Below, piece after piece: positions 26,791-41,700 of a stretch of DNA of 64,000 nt; the first letter of the stretch is position 1; each line of letters begins with the position of its first letter. The notes below the pieces were generated by a model. The model made no database searches. It had not been told where the DNA came from and saw nothing but the letters and a program-made list of their open reading frames with translations. The stretch spans positions 8,906,039 to 8,970,038 of the forward strand of contig NC_051097.1 of NCBI RefSeq assembly GCF_901709675.1, in the 5' to 3' direction. The stretch is from Syngnathus acus. Lineage: Eukaryota > Chordata > Actinopteri > Syngnathiformes > Syngnathidae. A program made the position numbers and the translations under genes.

Positions 26791-29700
26791 TCATAGTGGT
26801 AGAGGTCGGAGGGCCAGCGCGAGCGTCCAGAGGGGCAGCAGTAGCCACAAGGGGGACGGGGAGGGCCGGGCCCCCGAAGGCGAGGCGCCGTCCGAGGTGC
26901 AGGAGCACACCTCGTAGCCGTTTTCGGCGTGGTCCGGGTGAGGGTGCGCGTTGACCCGGCTCTCGGTGCTCTTGGCGTCGGCGCCCGGCGAGTCCGACTG
27001 CATGTCGGTGCACAGTAGCCAGTCCTTGGCGATGAGGCGCGGGTAGTCGGCCTCCACCTCCATGTCGCTGTTCGGCACCCGCCAGTACTCCTTCCCTTTG
27101 AAGAAGTACGACGAACCTGCGAGGGTGGAAAGGAGGAAATGTAAATAAGCGACATGACAAAAAACAAATATTATCATGTCCATTTTTACGGCCTCTAGAG
27201 GGCGCTTGTCACTCAAAAGTCAACATCCATAACTTGGGGGGGGGGAGTAGGAAGGCAATTTGTTTGACTTGTTCCTTTTTCTTGCACAACACTATAAAAA
27301 TAATACATAAATTTGCATGTCAGATCTGCTGAATCATCTGTGCGCTCATTAAGCGTTGAAAAACACAACACATATCATCGAGGGCTTAATTTCATGAATC
27401 ACTGATCCGACGTTGAAACTGTTTACGTTTTTCCTCTCATTACTCGGGCCCACGGTGCGCCTTATGTTACACACACAGCTGGATTCGTATGCAACATGGC
27501 CGGACTACTAAATATACACGGAAAAATTAATTTCCCTTGTATCCAATCTTTTTTGGAGACACATTTGACGACCCACCGTCGGACCACCTCATGGCGTCAT
27601 CCAGGTGCGGGGGCAGCCCCTTCCACAGCGTGCTGTCTTTCGGGTAACCCAGATCCATCCGTCTCAGATGGTCGTCATAGCGCCAGTAGCGGCTATCCTT
27701 GAAGAAGTAGGTCTTCTCGTTATGGAGCCACACAAAGGCCGCGTCAACGCCCTCCAAAGGCAGACCAAAGTCGCTGATTGGACGCGGGAAACCTTCTTCC
27801 ATCACGTTGTCTTTAAATACCCAGTACTTGAGACCTGAACAAGCAGAGGGAAAAAAAAAAAATCCAATGTGGCCTTTATTCGTGATATACCTTGGCATTT
27901 TTACAGATCCGACTGACTTTCAGTCAATAGAGAGGCTTTTCCAGGTTTTAGCACTAACAATGGTCCATAAACATAAAAAAAATCTGCTCAACACGGTGTT
28001 CTGAGGTCGTCTCTGTTTTAGCCATGCTAGCATCATTAATTAGAGAAGAAAGTTCCTTCTATTTTTGAGCCCTCCCTCAGTGTTGGCAGCATCGATTTAC
28101 GCAGCGATATCGTGATGAAAGTCATTCATGCAAAAAAAATGAGAATTGATTCTTGTACAGTTATCAATGTTTTACTCACTAGCATGCTAAAGGAGGTGGT
28201 GAAAGTTTGAGGCACCTTTAAAGAAGACGATTTTGTGGTCGCCCGGTCTCTCGTAGACGGCGTCCACGCTGTCCAGATTGGCGGGCAAGCCCCTCCAGAA
28301 CCAGTGGATCTGAGCCGGACGCAGAGATACCAGGTGCTTCTCTCGCGTGAGCCGCCAAAAGTATTTTCCTATGAAGGCGAAGAGCAAAAAATTAGATGTT
28401 GATTCTCATTTGACAACAATAAAACTCTAATTTGAGCTTTTTTTTTTTTTTTTCTCTCTCTTCAACTCAAATCCAACAAAGTCCCAAACACTAATTGTCA
28501 AAACCAGGATCCGTTTGATTTTATTTTCTCATTCCAAACTAACTCAAGAACATTATTTGAAATCACGTCACTCCCAAGAAACCCATTTCGACAACACACT
28601 TGAAATTTCTCCTTAGCATGCGCAAGCCGTCACGATTTTAAGCCTCGAGACAAAGCGAGAACGCTTCTGACTTTAAATTACATCTTGCGATTGTGTAAAA
28701 AAACAGCCTTTTTTGTTTATCAAAAGATTTTCATGGCTTGTTCAAAGGTGAAACCGGAACCAAAAGTCCATTCTGATAAAAAAAAAAACATTTCAAAGGT
28801 AACGGTGCATTTGTAATCCAGATTAAGTTTTCCCAAAATGTCAGTTCAAGTAAACAGCGTCGCTTGTGAAGATACAAAAGCTCTTTCCCCTGCAGGAGGC
28901 CCCGGCCCACTCAAGAGGGCAAACATGAAAGCTTGATGCAATTTAGGAACCAGCATCTCCCATCGCGTCTCAGTTGGGCGTCCACGGCAAAACGTCTCTC
29001 ATCCATTTTCCTTCTACCTGTCCTTTGAGCTCATTCTGCTCATTCATCCCCCCCTGACTGGCCCCGCCCCCCCTCCAGCGTTTGCATCCCTCATTCCGTC
29101 TTTGTGCTCGGTTTACCTTTGAAAAAAAAGGCCTCGCCTCGTATCTGGGCCACGGCATCAAAGTAGCTGGTGCATCTGTCTGGGGCATCTTGCGCCAGCC
29201 TGAGATAGACGTGAGCAAAAGAACATTGTTAAAAATCGGTAAAAAGTGGACGATCATCTCTTTCCTTTCAAGATCTCATTACCCGTCCAGATTTATTCAT
29301 ACGGTTCATGATCGGACTTAACCAAAGAGCGCTAGGCGTCATGGCCGACAAGGTGAATTTGAACCTGTTGGTTTATGAGCAATTTAAAAGACGGAACGTG
29401 GCTCACATCTGTAATGACGACTCCATTAGACTGTCAAGGCGGAAATATAGATGAAGCGGGCGCTGCGTTCGACTCTCGATTAACACGTAAGGGTCACCAT
29501 CGGCGCTCTTGTCGGAGCTAATCTCGTTTTATTACTTGGATTGCCAGACTCCATACATGGAACTTGTCGGAAACCAGTGGAACCTTCGGCGTCAAACCGT
29601 TGGAATACAAGGAATGCATAAACATATCAAGTTAAGGTGAATTACCCTTAATAATAGATACAGTCGGATAGAAGCTTCCGTTTCTTCAGGGTGTCGACTT

Positions 29701-32700
29701 AATGGCATGAACTGACTCGCGAGCACATATTCCACATTGGGATGCAAACTGTGATTTTTTTTTTGCAGGCAGGCTTAAGTATTCCCGCATAGCTTCATTA
29801 CGTCTGTTCCTCAGCATGAGTGAGAAAGCATTAGGCAAAAATGAAAGAAAAACCCGAGTACGGAAAGCTATAAAGATGTGAATTCACCTTTAATGAAGTT
29901 GAACTTATGAGTGTGATGTTTATGAATTTCTACGACTGGCTTTATTATCGGTTGCTATTGTACGGATCTGTGAATAGAAAGTTTAAATCGACATCCAGTA
30001 AACCTGGAGAGCACAAAGTTAAAAGTGGTGATCCTAAAAGGATTTAATCTAAACCGCCCGTGTTCTCTCAATGTTTTTTCAACGCAATAAGATTCAAATC
30101 ATAAAAACAGCTATACTTACTGCAGAATGGTTTTGTTTTCTGGAATGTCCATCAGGATGGGAGGCTCGGTCGTTTGGGAAGGGTTGGCCGGCTCATTTGT
30201 GTGGGAAACGGACTCACGGACACCTGGGACCGGGTAGATACGACTTGATTTAGCTTCACCAGTCAGAACGTTTTGAAAAAACTAGCAAATTCCTGTGCTG
30301 CGATAAAAACAACATCCGTCATACCATACAGCTGCCAGACGCGGACTTTGTCTTCATAGGGTAAGTCGTACTTGAGAGGGTCTCCGACCGGGCCCTGGTA
30401 GTACGGTCTCATGATGGACTCCATGGCCGAGGTGTGGACAAGTCCGATGGCGTGACCGAACTCGTGGACGGCCACTGCGAACAGGTCCATCCCGTGAGAC
30501 TCTGAAGAATACAGAGCAGAGAGTCATGCAAGACCGGGATCGAGGCCTATGGTTCCGTGTCTAAAACTCAGTTCAGGTGTGATATCCCTTGGATGTTCTG
30601 CTTAGTGAACAAATTAAGCGGCATGGCAGGCTAAATCGGGAGGATTGTGGCACAGTCGAGCGTGCAGCAGGGAGATAACTTTGCTAAGCCTTCCTGAGTC
30701 TCTGTATTGCCAGTCAGTCAGAGAGCAGATAAGACACCTTAGGGATGACTTCGGGCTATTCAAAAGAAAAAGCCCCTTAAATTCCACATTTGAGCGCTTT
30801 TATACAGAACTCAGGTTTTGTGGGGTTGCTAAGCAAAGCTAAGCTAGCTAAGCAAAGTTAAGCTAGCCAAGCCGCCCCTGTAGACTGTAACCTTAGCTTG
30901 ACACCTGCGAGGGGACATACTTTTGTCCTACCGGGTCTCATTTGGGACTTTGGCGAGACAAATAGTGCTTGTAATCTACAAGAGCACATGGTGCAGACAG
31001 GAAAGGTGAACAAAAGAAGAGAGGGAGGAGAACAAGGGCTTTGAACTCATGCTGTAGCGAGCATCATGTTTAGAACCCCTTGCGAGGATAAATGAATGGA
31101 AGGCATGCCGGCAGACAGTGGAAGTGAAGGAAATGCGGTGACTAAAGGCAGAGTGAGCTTTGAAACCGCACTGCAGGCAATCAAAAGTCTTTTATATTTA
31201 GTAGTCAAAGCTGACAAATTCATGAGTCATTAAGGAGCTTTTCTATCATCTCAAATGCTTTTATTGTGCTGAAACAGGGCCAAAACTTTTTGCCAAAGCT
31301 TTTTTTTTTCTATAGAATCATTTGAACATGACATTGAGTATTAAAAAAAAAAAAATGTTTCCCCTACCTTTAGCTCAATTAAAATATTTTTTTGCCATCT
31401 TAGATGAATGATATCATATGTGCAACATAATTCTAGTGAATAGAAGCTCAACCAGGACGCAATAATCAAAAGCGTCTTATATCTCCGTTTTTTAGTATAT
31501 GCAGGAGAACAATTCACCTGCTTAACGAGACATTTTTTACACTCAAGATAATTGGCTGTCAGCAGCAGATTGCTTCATGCGTGGTAGTTAATAAAAACCG
31601 TTCAATGCCTATCAGAGCACAAAAAAAAAAAATAGAACATTAATTTTTGGACCTCTTATTTGATATAACCCCTCTTACAAGTCTTAATGGAAGTCCGCTA
31701 CAGCAGCGGTGAACCGGTCCAGTAAGTGTTCTGCTTATTATTCCACTATTCAGCATCATCACACACATTAGGAGCCGGCCCTTACGGACCAAGATTTAAT
31801 GTCCCGCTGAGAACAATGCACTGGGAGGTGGTGGAAGGGAATTAGCAAAGGCAATTACTCAGCGTCGGATTTGATCCGATAAGGTCCATTTCTCTGGAGA
31901 TGATTACGGAGCTGAAATGCTAGCATTCAGATGACCTAACAAGTTCTTGAAGGCATCAGCGTGCCATTGTGGGAAAGTTGAACATTTTTTGGATCAGATA
32001 GCTCGGCGGGAGAGCAGCTGAGTTGAACAGCTGTTGTCTGGGCGGATACGCAGACACCGTGATAAACACGTCTGGTGAGGATGGAGGAGCCCGTTGTGGG
32101 ACGGAAGCGAGTATGCGAGTGGAATATGTGTGCGACTTGAAGTAATTAGCGACGCCCCGATGGAAGCGCTGCACCATTCCGAGGAGCTGGCCAATGAGCT
32201 CAATGTAGCAAAAAGACAAGTCAACCCCCAGTGAATGTCTTATTTTGGGCCGACTTCCGAGATGAGTCACGTTTCCCCTCAATAATATTCCCAGGTGTCT
32301 TAATAATACCTCTGTGACATAAAAATACTTTTCACACTCCTCGTGCTAAGCCGCTATTGGTCCATTTAACCAAACATTGAAAGCTAGCGCCCATAGCGAG
32401 TCAATTACATCGTCAATCTTGGAGGCAGCATTTCATCAACAAACTGCCTGTTACGGATTTAATTCCTTTTATATTCTGTGTTGATTATAACCTCATGTGA
32501 TGTTCTTGTGTGATGAGTAGACTTTCTTAGTCACTCTGACAGTGCATTAGCACTATGATATAAGACAAAGCAAGATGTCTTTCTGTCTACAAAATTGTAG
32601 TTCATTATTTTCAAAATGGCCGCCCTGTCTGTTTTCTACAAAAGGCTTAAACATGTTTCCATTGGCACGGCTGTACTGTCACTTAATGTTGTGGTGTGGA

Positions 32701-35700
32701 GTGTAATCACAATGCTGTCGACAATTTTAGCTAGTAGCAAAGCGCTAGCACTGAAGCTCTAATAACTTTGTTTTGGTTTGTTTTGAGGCGTTTCTGGATT
32801 TCCATTTCCATCTTCTGAGTTCAAGCAAATCCCTCCGCGACCAGACGGACATATACCGTACGTAACTGTGTGTTTGCGTTTTAGATTAAAAGGTCCGATG
32901 CACTCGGATGCAAATTTCACCCTTGAGGGGCTTCAACACAGTGGGGGTTTGTCTTAAAAGCAAAAACAACTTTCAGAACTCGATGATTCATATTCACATA
33001 CACCCACACACGCACGATTGAAGGCCACTTGAACTTAGTTGGTACTCACCACCACTACCGACAATCACTAAATAGTTAAAGACTGATGAAAATAACATCA
33101 ACTTTTAAGATAACTGCACTTAAAATCTTCAAACGTCAGTGTCATCTCAGTTCAAGTACACGCTTTTTTTTTTTCACTTCAACTGAAGACTTGTTTTTTA
33201 TCATCAAGCAAGCAAGCAAGTTATCATTTGAATAGCACTTTTTAAAACACAAGTAGACAAGCTAGCAAACATGCTAGATTTAACTTCCCAAGACATCAAC
33301 GATGATCTTTTAGGACAACAATACCTTCAAAATCCCAACAGTCTGCCCTTAGCTGCCTGGTGTGCCATTTTCTGTCACATTTTATGGGAAAATCAATAGG
33401 ATCTTGTTTTCTCAAATGACTCCTGATAGAGGGACCTCTAGGAACGCAGTGGACCGGCGCCAAATACCGACACCAATAAAAAACTATAATCACAATTTCA
33501 AGATAAAACCTGCAACCGTGGCACTTTAGAGGATTTTTGCTTAGGATGAGACCATGCGTCAATTCACCCCTTTTGGACAACATGGTCGTGAATCCAAAAT
33601 GTCTTGAAAACAAAATGATTTGATCCTCTTTTATACAGTATGCATTTAAATTGCATTATATATGTATAGTTAAGAGCTATGAGAATGAACATGAAGCCAT
33701 CCATGCTAGAGAGTCACTCGAAATGCGTGCTGGACAGAAACAAGCCAAGAGGAAATAACGAGCACTCTTTGTATCACTGCACACCACTGACCTTGAGTAC
33801 AGTACGATTCATTACTCACGAGCTTAGGCAGCATAGCTACACCTTGAAGGACTATTTCCCTCTTTTTATGTCTCTCAACAGAGACACATTCAGCGATTAC
33901 TTAAGTTTCACCCTGAGATTTTATCTCGGGCAAGAATCACTGGATGAAATGTTTCCAGCATACAAAGTGCTGATTGAGAAATGTGACAAAAAGGGGATGA
34001 AGCACTTAGTAAAATCCTGCCCAGGAGTCATTGGCAGTGCGGTTGTTTACGTAGCTGACTGTGCCGCAGCTGGCGTTGGATCAACTCTTTGAATTGATTG
34101 ATAAGGATGCACGGTACATTGTGAGACTCGCCGATGCGGAATGTGAAAGGAAATAGGTTCACATAAAAAGTTCTCCTGCAGGGAGAAAAAGGTTTCATTG
34201 TAAAAGCCTCATGACATATTGCAGTCATCTTGTAACTTTGGTCACTTCTTCCAATTTCTTCTGTTCTTGTTCTTAGAACAAACATTTTTGGAATCGACTA
34301 TCCCGTCGATTATTCCATTGATGAATCGAGGAACGACGTTTGACCCGATTTTGTCCTCATGCGTCGGTTAGCAACTGAGTTCGCTTTTTTTGTACGGAAC
34401 ATTGCGACATCACGCGCCAGCTGGTTTGCTTGGAAAAAAGCGTTTGCTTCAGAAATCCATTGGGAGAGCGGCGCCGATAGGAAAAACAGGCTAATCAAAA
34501 ACCTGGAAGATGATTTTGAAATTGTTCTGTATTCATGATTGGCTAATCAGACAAAACATGAACATTTTCCATCGCCATTACCATAAATACTTTGGAAGCA
34601 TACAAAACTCTTCTGAGCCCCAAGCGTAGAGTGTTTTCCAGCGCTGACCAGGAATTGGCAGACTGGTTTGCATTTAGCATCATGTCCTCATTACAAATCA
34701 GCAGCTCTCCTCAGTGTGCAATTTTGGATCGAACACTTTTTGCTAGATTCATCAAAATAACTTTGCGCAGAGAAATTTGATGTGCCTTGAAAATAACCTT
34801 AAGGAAGGTGACCAGAAGAAACAAGACAACATTCCAAGTTGTAAACATTAAAAAGCTTGTTGCGGTTCTCCAAACATCTCTCAAGGGCAGAAACAGTTTT
34901 GGCTTGATCAATCAAGATAAAAGCTCAGAACCGAAGCACACGGGCAATTTGTGTCAAAACTAATATAATCCTATTTATAAAAATAAAAGCAGAGTGTAAT
35001 TATAGAAAGAACAGCAAGGACATCGACCTCTCTCTCACCTGGTGATCTGAAGGTCCACGCCTCATCATCGTCAAAGTGCGTATCCCCGGCGGTGAATCTC
35101 TCCCCCGGGAAAAAAGCGTGGGCCACGGCGCCCCCCGGCCCGTCAAAGGGATAACCGTCGTCGTGGTCGGCCTTGGTGAAGTCGATCTGAATGTCGGCGT
35201 CGCTTCCTGCCACCTCGTGGAAGTTAAGCGGGGCGATGTCACTCCAGACCTTCAGGGCGTAATGCATGAGTGCTCGAACGGTGTCTCGGCCTAGTAAGGC
35301 GGAATCCTTTGGGAATTTCCTCACTCTGAGACAAAAAAAAACCAGAAGAAAGAAGACATCTATGCAAAATCGTGCGGGAAAAATAGTGAATATTTACCCA
35401 TCCAGTGGGAAATTAAACAACTAGAAATTCTTTCCATTCAGCCTACTTCTGCAGTGTGATAGCTGATCTGAATTTCGCAAATTGGGACATCTCTAATCAT
35501 CTGATTTACATATTAACTGCCCCTGCATGATTTCCTTTACACATTATTTAGCAGCTGGGCTCTTAGATCAACCATTGTTACTTGGAAGCCAAAACGTTAG
35601 CATCGGGAGCTGTTTTAGCACAAATCAGGTTTGGGGCTAACAGTGGTATCAGCATTAGCTTCCGATAACATAAAAGGGTGAGGAACTCTGTCTCTAGTAC

Positions 35701-38700
35701 TTCAAAACCTCTCGGAAGCTGATTTTATTCCCCTTTCAACCTAGTTGCTTCCTTCATGAATTTTCCATTTTCATTTACCCACAGGATAGGTACAAATAAA
35801 CATCTGGCGCACTCATGCTACCATTGAAAACTGCACTTGTAATGGCTCAAATGAAGAGTGTCTGACTACTCGGGTCTGGCCTTCATCTCATCAGTCTACT
35901 TTTGATTTCTTGTGGCTGTGCAGCCCCACGGAGACAGCAAAACAAATGATGCTAAGTACACGGCACTGGCTGCAAACACACTTTCTAGACCTACCCTGTG
36001 GCGACAAGCGCTAATTTGCCTCCTAATTGAAACGAAGCGTCTCCTCGAGTGCACGAGACGGGAAGGACACGCCCACCCGTGACGTTCACGCTGGCACGTC
36101 TCAAATGATTCCTCTGACAGAGATGCGGCACCAAGCTGTGGATTACCGACGAGTCAGCACATTCACGATTCTTGTTATTCGGGCTGAGGATGAAGGTCGG
36201 CAAAATTAAAAGGGCCTCCAAATGATGTCTTGAATAACGCAAGGCCTGTTTTCCGTGGTTTGTCTGATGTGTGATGTGCACCATAAAGTCAAATTCAAAG
36301 CTGACACAAAAAAAGAAACCACACACACTGACAATCAAGCCCGGATTTCAGGTCAAAGTCAGCAAGATAAGAGTCAGGCCTCATTAGTATCGATGACATG
36401 TCTCAAAAGATTGTCTTGTGGTGTGGATTGTGTTCAAGGCTTTTTGTTTTTTTTTTCAGGCGGGGAAGACAATCGTAAATGTTAAATGTGTTCAATACCG
36501 ACCTATTTATCAGAGTCAGGCCGAGCCACGGGCTGTGACGACGACATAAAACGGAATTATAGCCGATTAGGAAGCCACCTGAAGGTCGAGCTTTTACCGG
36601 GCACCAATAGAGGTTGCGTAGCGTTTGTATAATCTGTCTGCAGAGTCATTTGCGACAATAAAAATGACCAGGAGAAGACTTCGACTGTAGCTAACAGCAA
36701 AGCTAACAGTTAGCTTCTTCAACTTGTATTTCTTCTATTACAACTCTTCTATCTATTTTCTGGAAGTCCAGATGTAGCACCATGCTGCTTCTCACAGACA
36801 AACTCATATTATTTCTGAAATATGCAAGAAACGAAGAACACTTTTTCGCCGGCCCCTCTGGAGAACCAACAAACGCGCGGCTTTCATTAAGACCGGCAAA
36901 CTGTATTACTTTGAATGAATTTGCACTTTATTGCATTGGGATGAGCTGAATATTATTCTAGTACTTTAATGCATCCCCTTTCATATTATGAACTTTTTTT
37001 TTTCCCGTGACCTTGCTGATTCACAATGTGCCAGTAACGTGATAGCGGCATAGCTATGAAATGCTAATTTGTTTAGCGATATGCAATTTAGCGGGTTGAT
37101 ATCCTTGTTCCCAATTAGACACACGGCCAAATGTCTCCTTAGATGAAACTACCGTGTCTCTGGAGCAACCTCTAAAAGAGAGACTCAATCTTATTGTGCA
37201 AAATATAAAGACACAGTCCGAGATAATGACCATATTAATACTCCATAAATATTATAACAGTTCCAAGGGGGAAGAAAGTAGCTTCCGCATGCTTTGGTGT
37301 GCCCGATCATTACCGCAAGCGGTTTCACGTTATTATCTCAAATAGTCGGAGGGTCGGATTGACGGTAAAGCGGCGGCCCCCCTATGGATACAGCTGTGGC
37401 ATTTCATGTCAGTCGCTAACAGCTGTGAGCTACGGTTATAATTAGCATGATGACGGACCCCTGCCGCTGACTTATGACTGTGGTTAGCATTCCCCTCATT
37501 AGCCGCTACTTTTGACTTTCAATCAGGTCTCGCTTCTTTTTAACCGTCCTTGCCTTGGCGACTTTAACGATTATTAATGAGGTAAACAGTGATAGCATAC
37601 ATTTGTAGATTCCCATGGACTTGGGTGTTTTATTAACGGCGCTCATTTGCCTCATTAGGAAAATGAAGACGAGGTCGGATTTGGGCTCGGAATTGTGGTT
37701 CAGGTGTGTGGGGGGGTGATTAGGGGTATGTTCCAGATGAGAGTTGGTGCCAATACGTTTCAAATGAATGGACCTCCATTAAGCTCTGCAGAAGGGTGAT
37801 GATTGAATCGAATTTGGGATGTTATAAATTGGAGAAATGGTTCGGCAGATGCAAAGAGAGAAGAAACTGTTTTTCCTCACGGTCTGTCTTCACCCTCATT
37901 TGGCTCGATACATAACAGTCTTGGATCCTAAGCAACCAACCTTTAGGGAAAAATTATTTAATCAAGTTCTGGCCAGGAACAACAACTGGAGCAATTACTT
38001 CCAGGTTTTACTACAAACATGGAGGGATTTAAAAAAAAGCATTGTGGCTTTGTAGGCAGTGGTTGTAAAGAATTTTGAATCATGTGGTTGGACATGCACA
38101 TGAAGCAAAGGGCCACTTTTACAAACCGCCGCTGAAGCAGCGGCCATCCCTCGGGCTGCTGAACAGCGTTTATTGTTTCTTACCTCCAGGATAAATGCCT
38201 CTTTTTCCATTTGTTGGGAGGACTCAGACTTCGTTTTCTGCGGCCCACCGTCACTTCACTTTCAGACACATCTGGCAAAGAACATCTGGGCGTTTTCATG
38301 AGCCCCAATGTAGCTTGATCTGGAAAGAAAAATTGATTGTCGGGAAAATGTTATGATCATCAAGGCTTGTTTTTGCAAAACCCATCTACTTACCAAAGAC
38401 TCCAGTCTCCTTGAGTCCTCCAAACTTCTGCATGGCTTTAATGGCCTTGGTCAAGGCCTCCTTGGTCTGAAGTTGGCCGGTTACTGGGTCAGCGGGTGGG
38501 AGGTACCCAAACTTGCTCAGCCAGTCCTGAAGGCAAAACAAGATTCAGTCATACCGAAATTCCCTGTAGCACCTTACATGAGCAAATTTTGTTTTAAAAA
38601 AAACATCCAACTAACTGTTTATGATCCTTTTTATGTGGATGTACCCTAAAGTTAGTTCCAATCATAAGGTCAGCAACAGTTTCTAATGATGTGCTTGTAA

Positions 38701-41700
38701 ACTTTGGCCCAGTTCGGCTAAGCGCATATTACTGCCGCCTATGGAACCGTAGAAAAGTTGAATGTCACTGGTCTGACTCGCACAACTTTCTAGATCTTAA
38801 TGATTCGGAGGCCATTTTTTCTTCCTCGAGCACTTTCCTTTCGTCTTGTCCCATCAGCGAGTTATACAACGACATCTAAAAATGGCTCGCCTCGGAGACC
38901 GATGATTCCTTTGTTCAAAAGATGACATTCTACGAGAAGACGACTTGCAGCGTTGCAGACGTTTTCCTTAAACAAAGCCAGATTAAAAAGAGATGGATCG
39001 CAAACGGGAACGTCACAGTCGAGTTCAAGTGTAATCAGTCACAAAGGCGCATCCTCCGCCTGGTAATACGACCTGACACGCTGGTAATTGATCATCATTT
39101 TGCCTCCAAATAAAGCAGAAAGTCACTTAGTGAAATGACACTTCAGACTAAAAAATTCCAAAAGCGACTTGACGTGCGAGTTTAATTTGCTCCGTAACCA
39201 CAAAACATTCACAACACAAATCGTCTCTCCCCTTTGAAATGAATGGAAGTGTTATCGATCTGTTCCAGCCTCACAAGAAAACACAAGAGTATTGCTAGTA
39301 CTTTAGATATCCAAAAATTTAATTAGCATATGGACAAAAAAGGTCAACAATCGATGCAGATTATTATTTGCCCTTCGTCTCAAACAGCCGCGGTATAGCG
39401 CCATCTACTGCCAAGGAGGTCTTAGCGGTAAGCTACTTGATAGACATTTACAATATAACTGTTTCAGTTTTTATATTTTTGACACAATTTCCACTCAGCA
39501 GCTAATTTTAAAGAAAAGTAAGACCGCACTGTCATGATTGTGTTCCCTGTATTTTTTCTGAATTATGTATTTGTCCTTGGGCCACTCAAAATCTGGCCCA
39601 ATCCTTTTGAGAAATGCTGTGAGCATCAAACATACAAATTCAGGGGAAGATCTAACCTCCAGCAGTGGTGGGCAATATGGAAATTGAAGTTGAGTTTTCA
39701 TGTCCATGGAGAGATTGCATTATTGTACGTGCCTCAAACAATAATACTTCAATGTCACCTAGTGACTACTGTCATGCATCTTTTAAGTCAGCAAAAGTGA
39801 GATTGTAAATTGTGCACTTGAGAACTTAATGTTTTTTTTGTTGCACTTGAAGGGTGCAAACACTCTTGAGCTGCTAATCTTTATTGATTTGTCCTCAGAC
39901 TTTAATTGTATTAAGCCTCACAATTTAGCAGGAAGGCAGGCAAGCCTCCATAAGATTGATCCTCATCTCATCTGCTGCTGATTGGTGAATTCCTTCAATA
40001 AACGGTCACATGTGTGAAGGTCAGCAATGTTTTATGTAATGTTTTTTTCTGGTTTTTTCAAAGATGTGTCCATGCATTGCATATACATACAAGGGGAGCG
40101 AGATGGGGAGGGGAGAGTGACTTTTGGGAATTTTCTGATTTGTTTGGGGATTATTTTCCACATTTCCACCCGTCTCTCATAAAAGAAATATAGAGAATAT
40201 TTATCAGCATTTTCTGAAGAATCTTTCGGGTTTGTAATTTTTTTTATGCAGATCCCCTGAAATATCTTTGGCCCCCCATGCTCCCAAGGAAAAAAATCCT
40301 AACACCGCCCCTGCCTGCCTTGACGAGTTGAAGTGCTTTTTTCTATTTTAAATTGGATCGTGCCGTAGTTAAGTGTTTTGTTTTGTTTTTTTCCCTCCTA
40401 GGCAGCCGGCAAAAGTGAAGCTTTTTGTTGGAAAGCCGCACTTTGAAACACTAATCCGTGCCTTCATCACATCTTGGCTGGATTACTTTAATGCACTTTC
40501 TGTGGAGTCAGCCAGTCCTCCCGCAAACATCTTCACTCGGTTCACTCGCCTTTTAACTGGAACATGAAAAAGGGAGCGCCTACTGTAACCCCTTTTTTGA
40601 TTTTTTTTCTTGTTTGTAAACAATAACATTCAATTAATTAGCTTATGATTTATGTTTCATTTTTAAGTACACGGCGCACGTTGTTTCAGTTCTTTTTTAG
40701 TTAGTTAACAAGCCTACCTAGCCTAACCTGGTCGCAGATCTCGGGTTTTGCCCGTGGTTGTCATGGAAACTAAATTTGTGCTCACCATTGGCCCGGCAGT
40801 GATGGACACGATGACATGTCGGTTAGTGATTGTGGAAATTTGTGTATGTTTGACAGTGGAAATGCTCTGTGTGGTCAAATTTATCGATGCCAACGAGAAT
40901 GTTTCAGTTTCGATGGCAACCCAACATAAATTCTTTACAGTGGAGGTATTTTTATACAAACACCATCAGAATGTCACAGGTGTAAAGTGACAGCAGGGGA
41001 ATATAACAGGATCTTCTCCAACTGGGGATCTTGTATCAATGGAAATTAATTTATCACGTGTCAAAACTACAATAAAATGTGTGTAGTTGCACATTGTTGT
41101 TGTTTTTTTTTTTTGCTTTATAGTTACTTCGATTTTTATTTTAGTGCTTGATAATACTTTATTTCTGCCTACAAACTTCAAGAGGACATTCTCCAGCGAG
41201 AAACATGGAGACAAACCGTGGTAGAAATAAGAAAAACTAAATAAATAAAGAAATAAAAAAAATAAAATTAAAATAAGAAAAATAAAATTACTAAAAATAA
41301 AAAAACAAAACCACCACAGCTTAGTATGTGCCAAAGCATTCTTTCGTCAAATGTCCTCCGCATCTACACCTCATTTAGGCTTAAGCAGCTTCTCATCCAG
41401 CTTTGACATACTCTCATTCTTTGCTACCATACGTGGATGTGAGGATGTTTGTACCCTGGTAATCCTGGACATAGGAACCTGTAATCCTTTAATACAGAAA
41501 GGTTTGGCATCAGCAAAGAGCTTCAAAAGCGAATGGAATGAAATTTTCATTCAGAGCGAAATAATGAATCACGTCGAGAAGTGTCTATGAATAGTATATG
41601 CAAAGCCTTTAGCATCAAAATCATGGAGGTATAAATCTGACATCTCATTTGAGTGATACTTCTCACAGTATGAGGATCTCGACTGTAATTGTAGATCCAG

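Noticed and set aside
33679-34092. 137-codon plus-strand open frame inside mmp17 intron 4
   Set aside because: No recognisable domain, no splice or promoter context, and composition like the surrounding intron. Frames of this length occur by chance in 64 kb.
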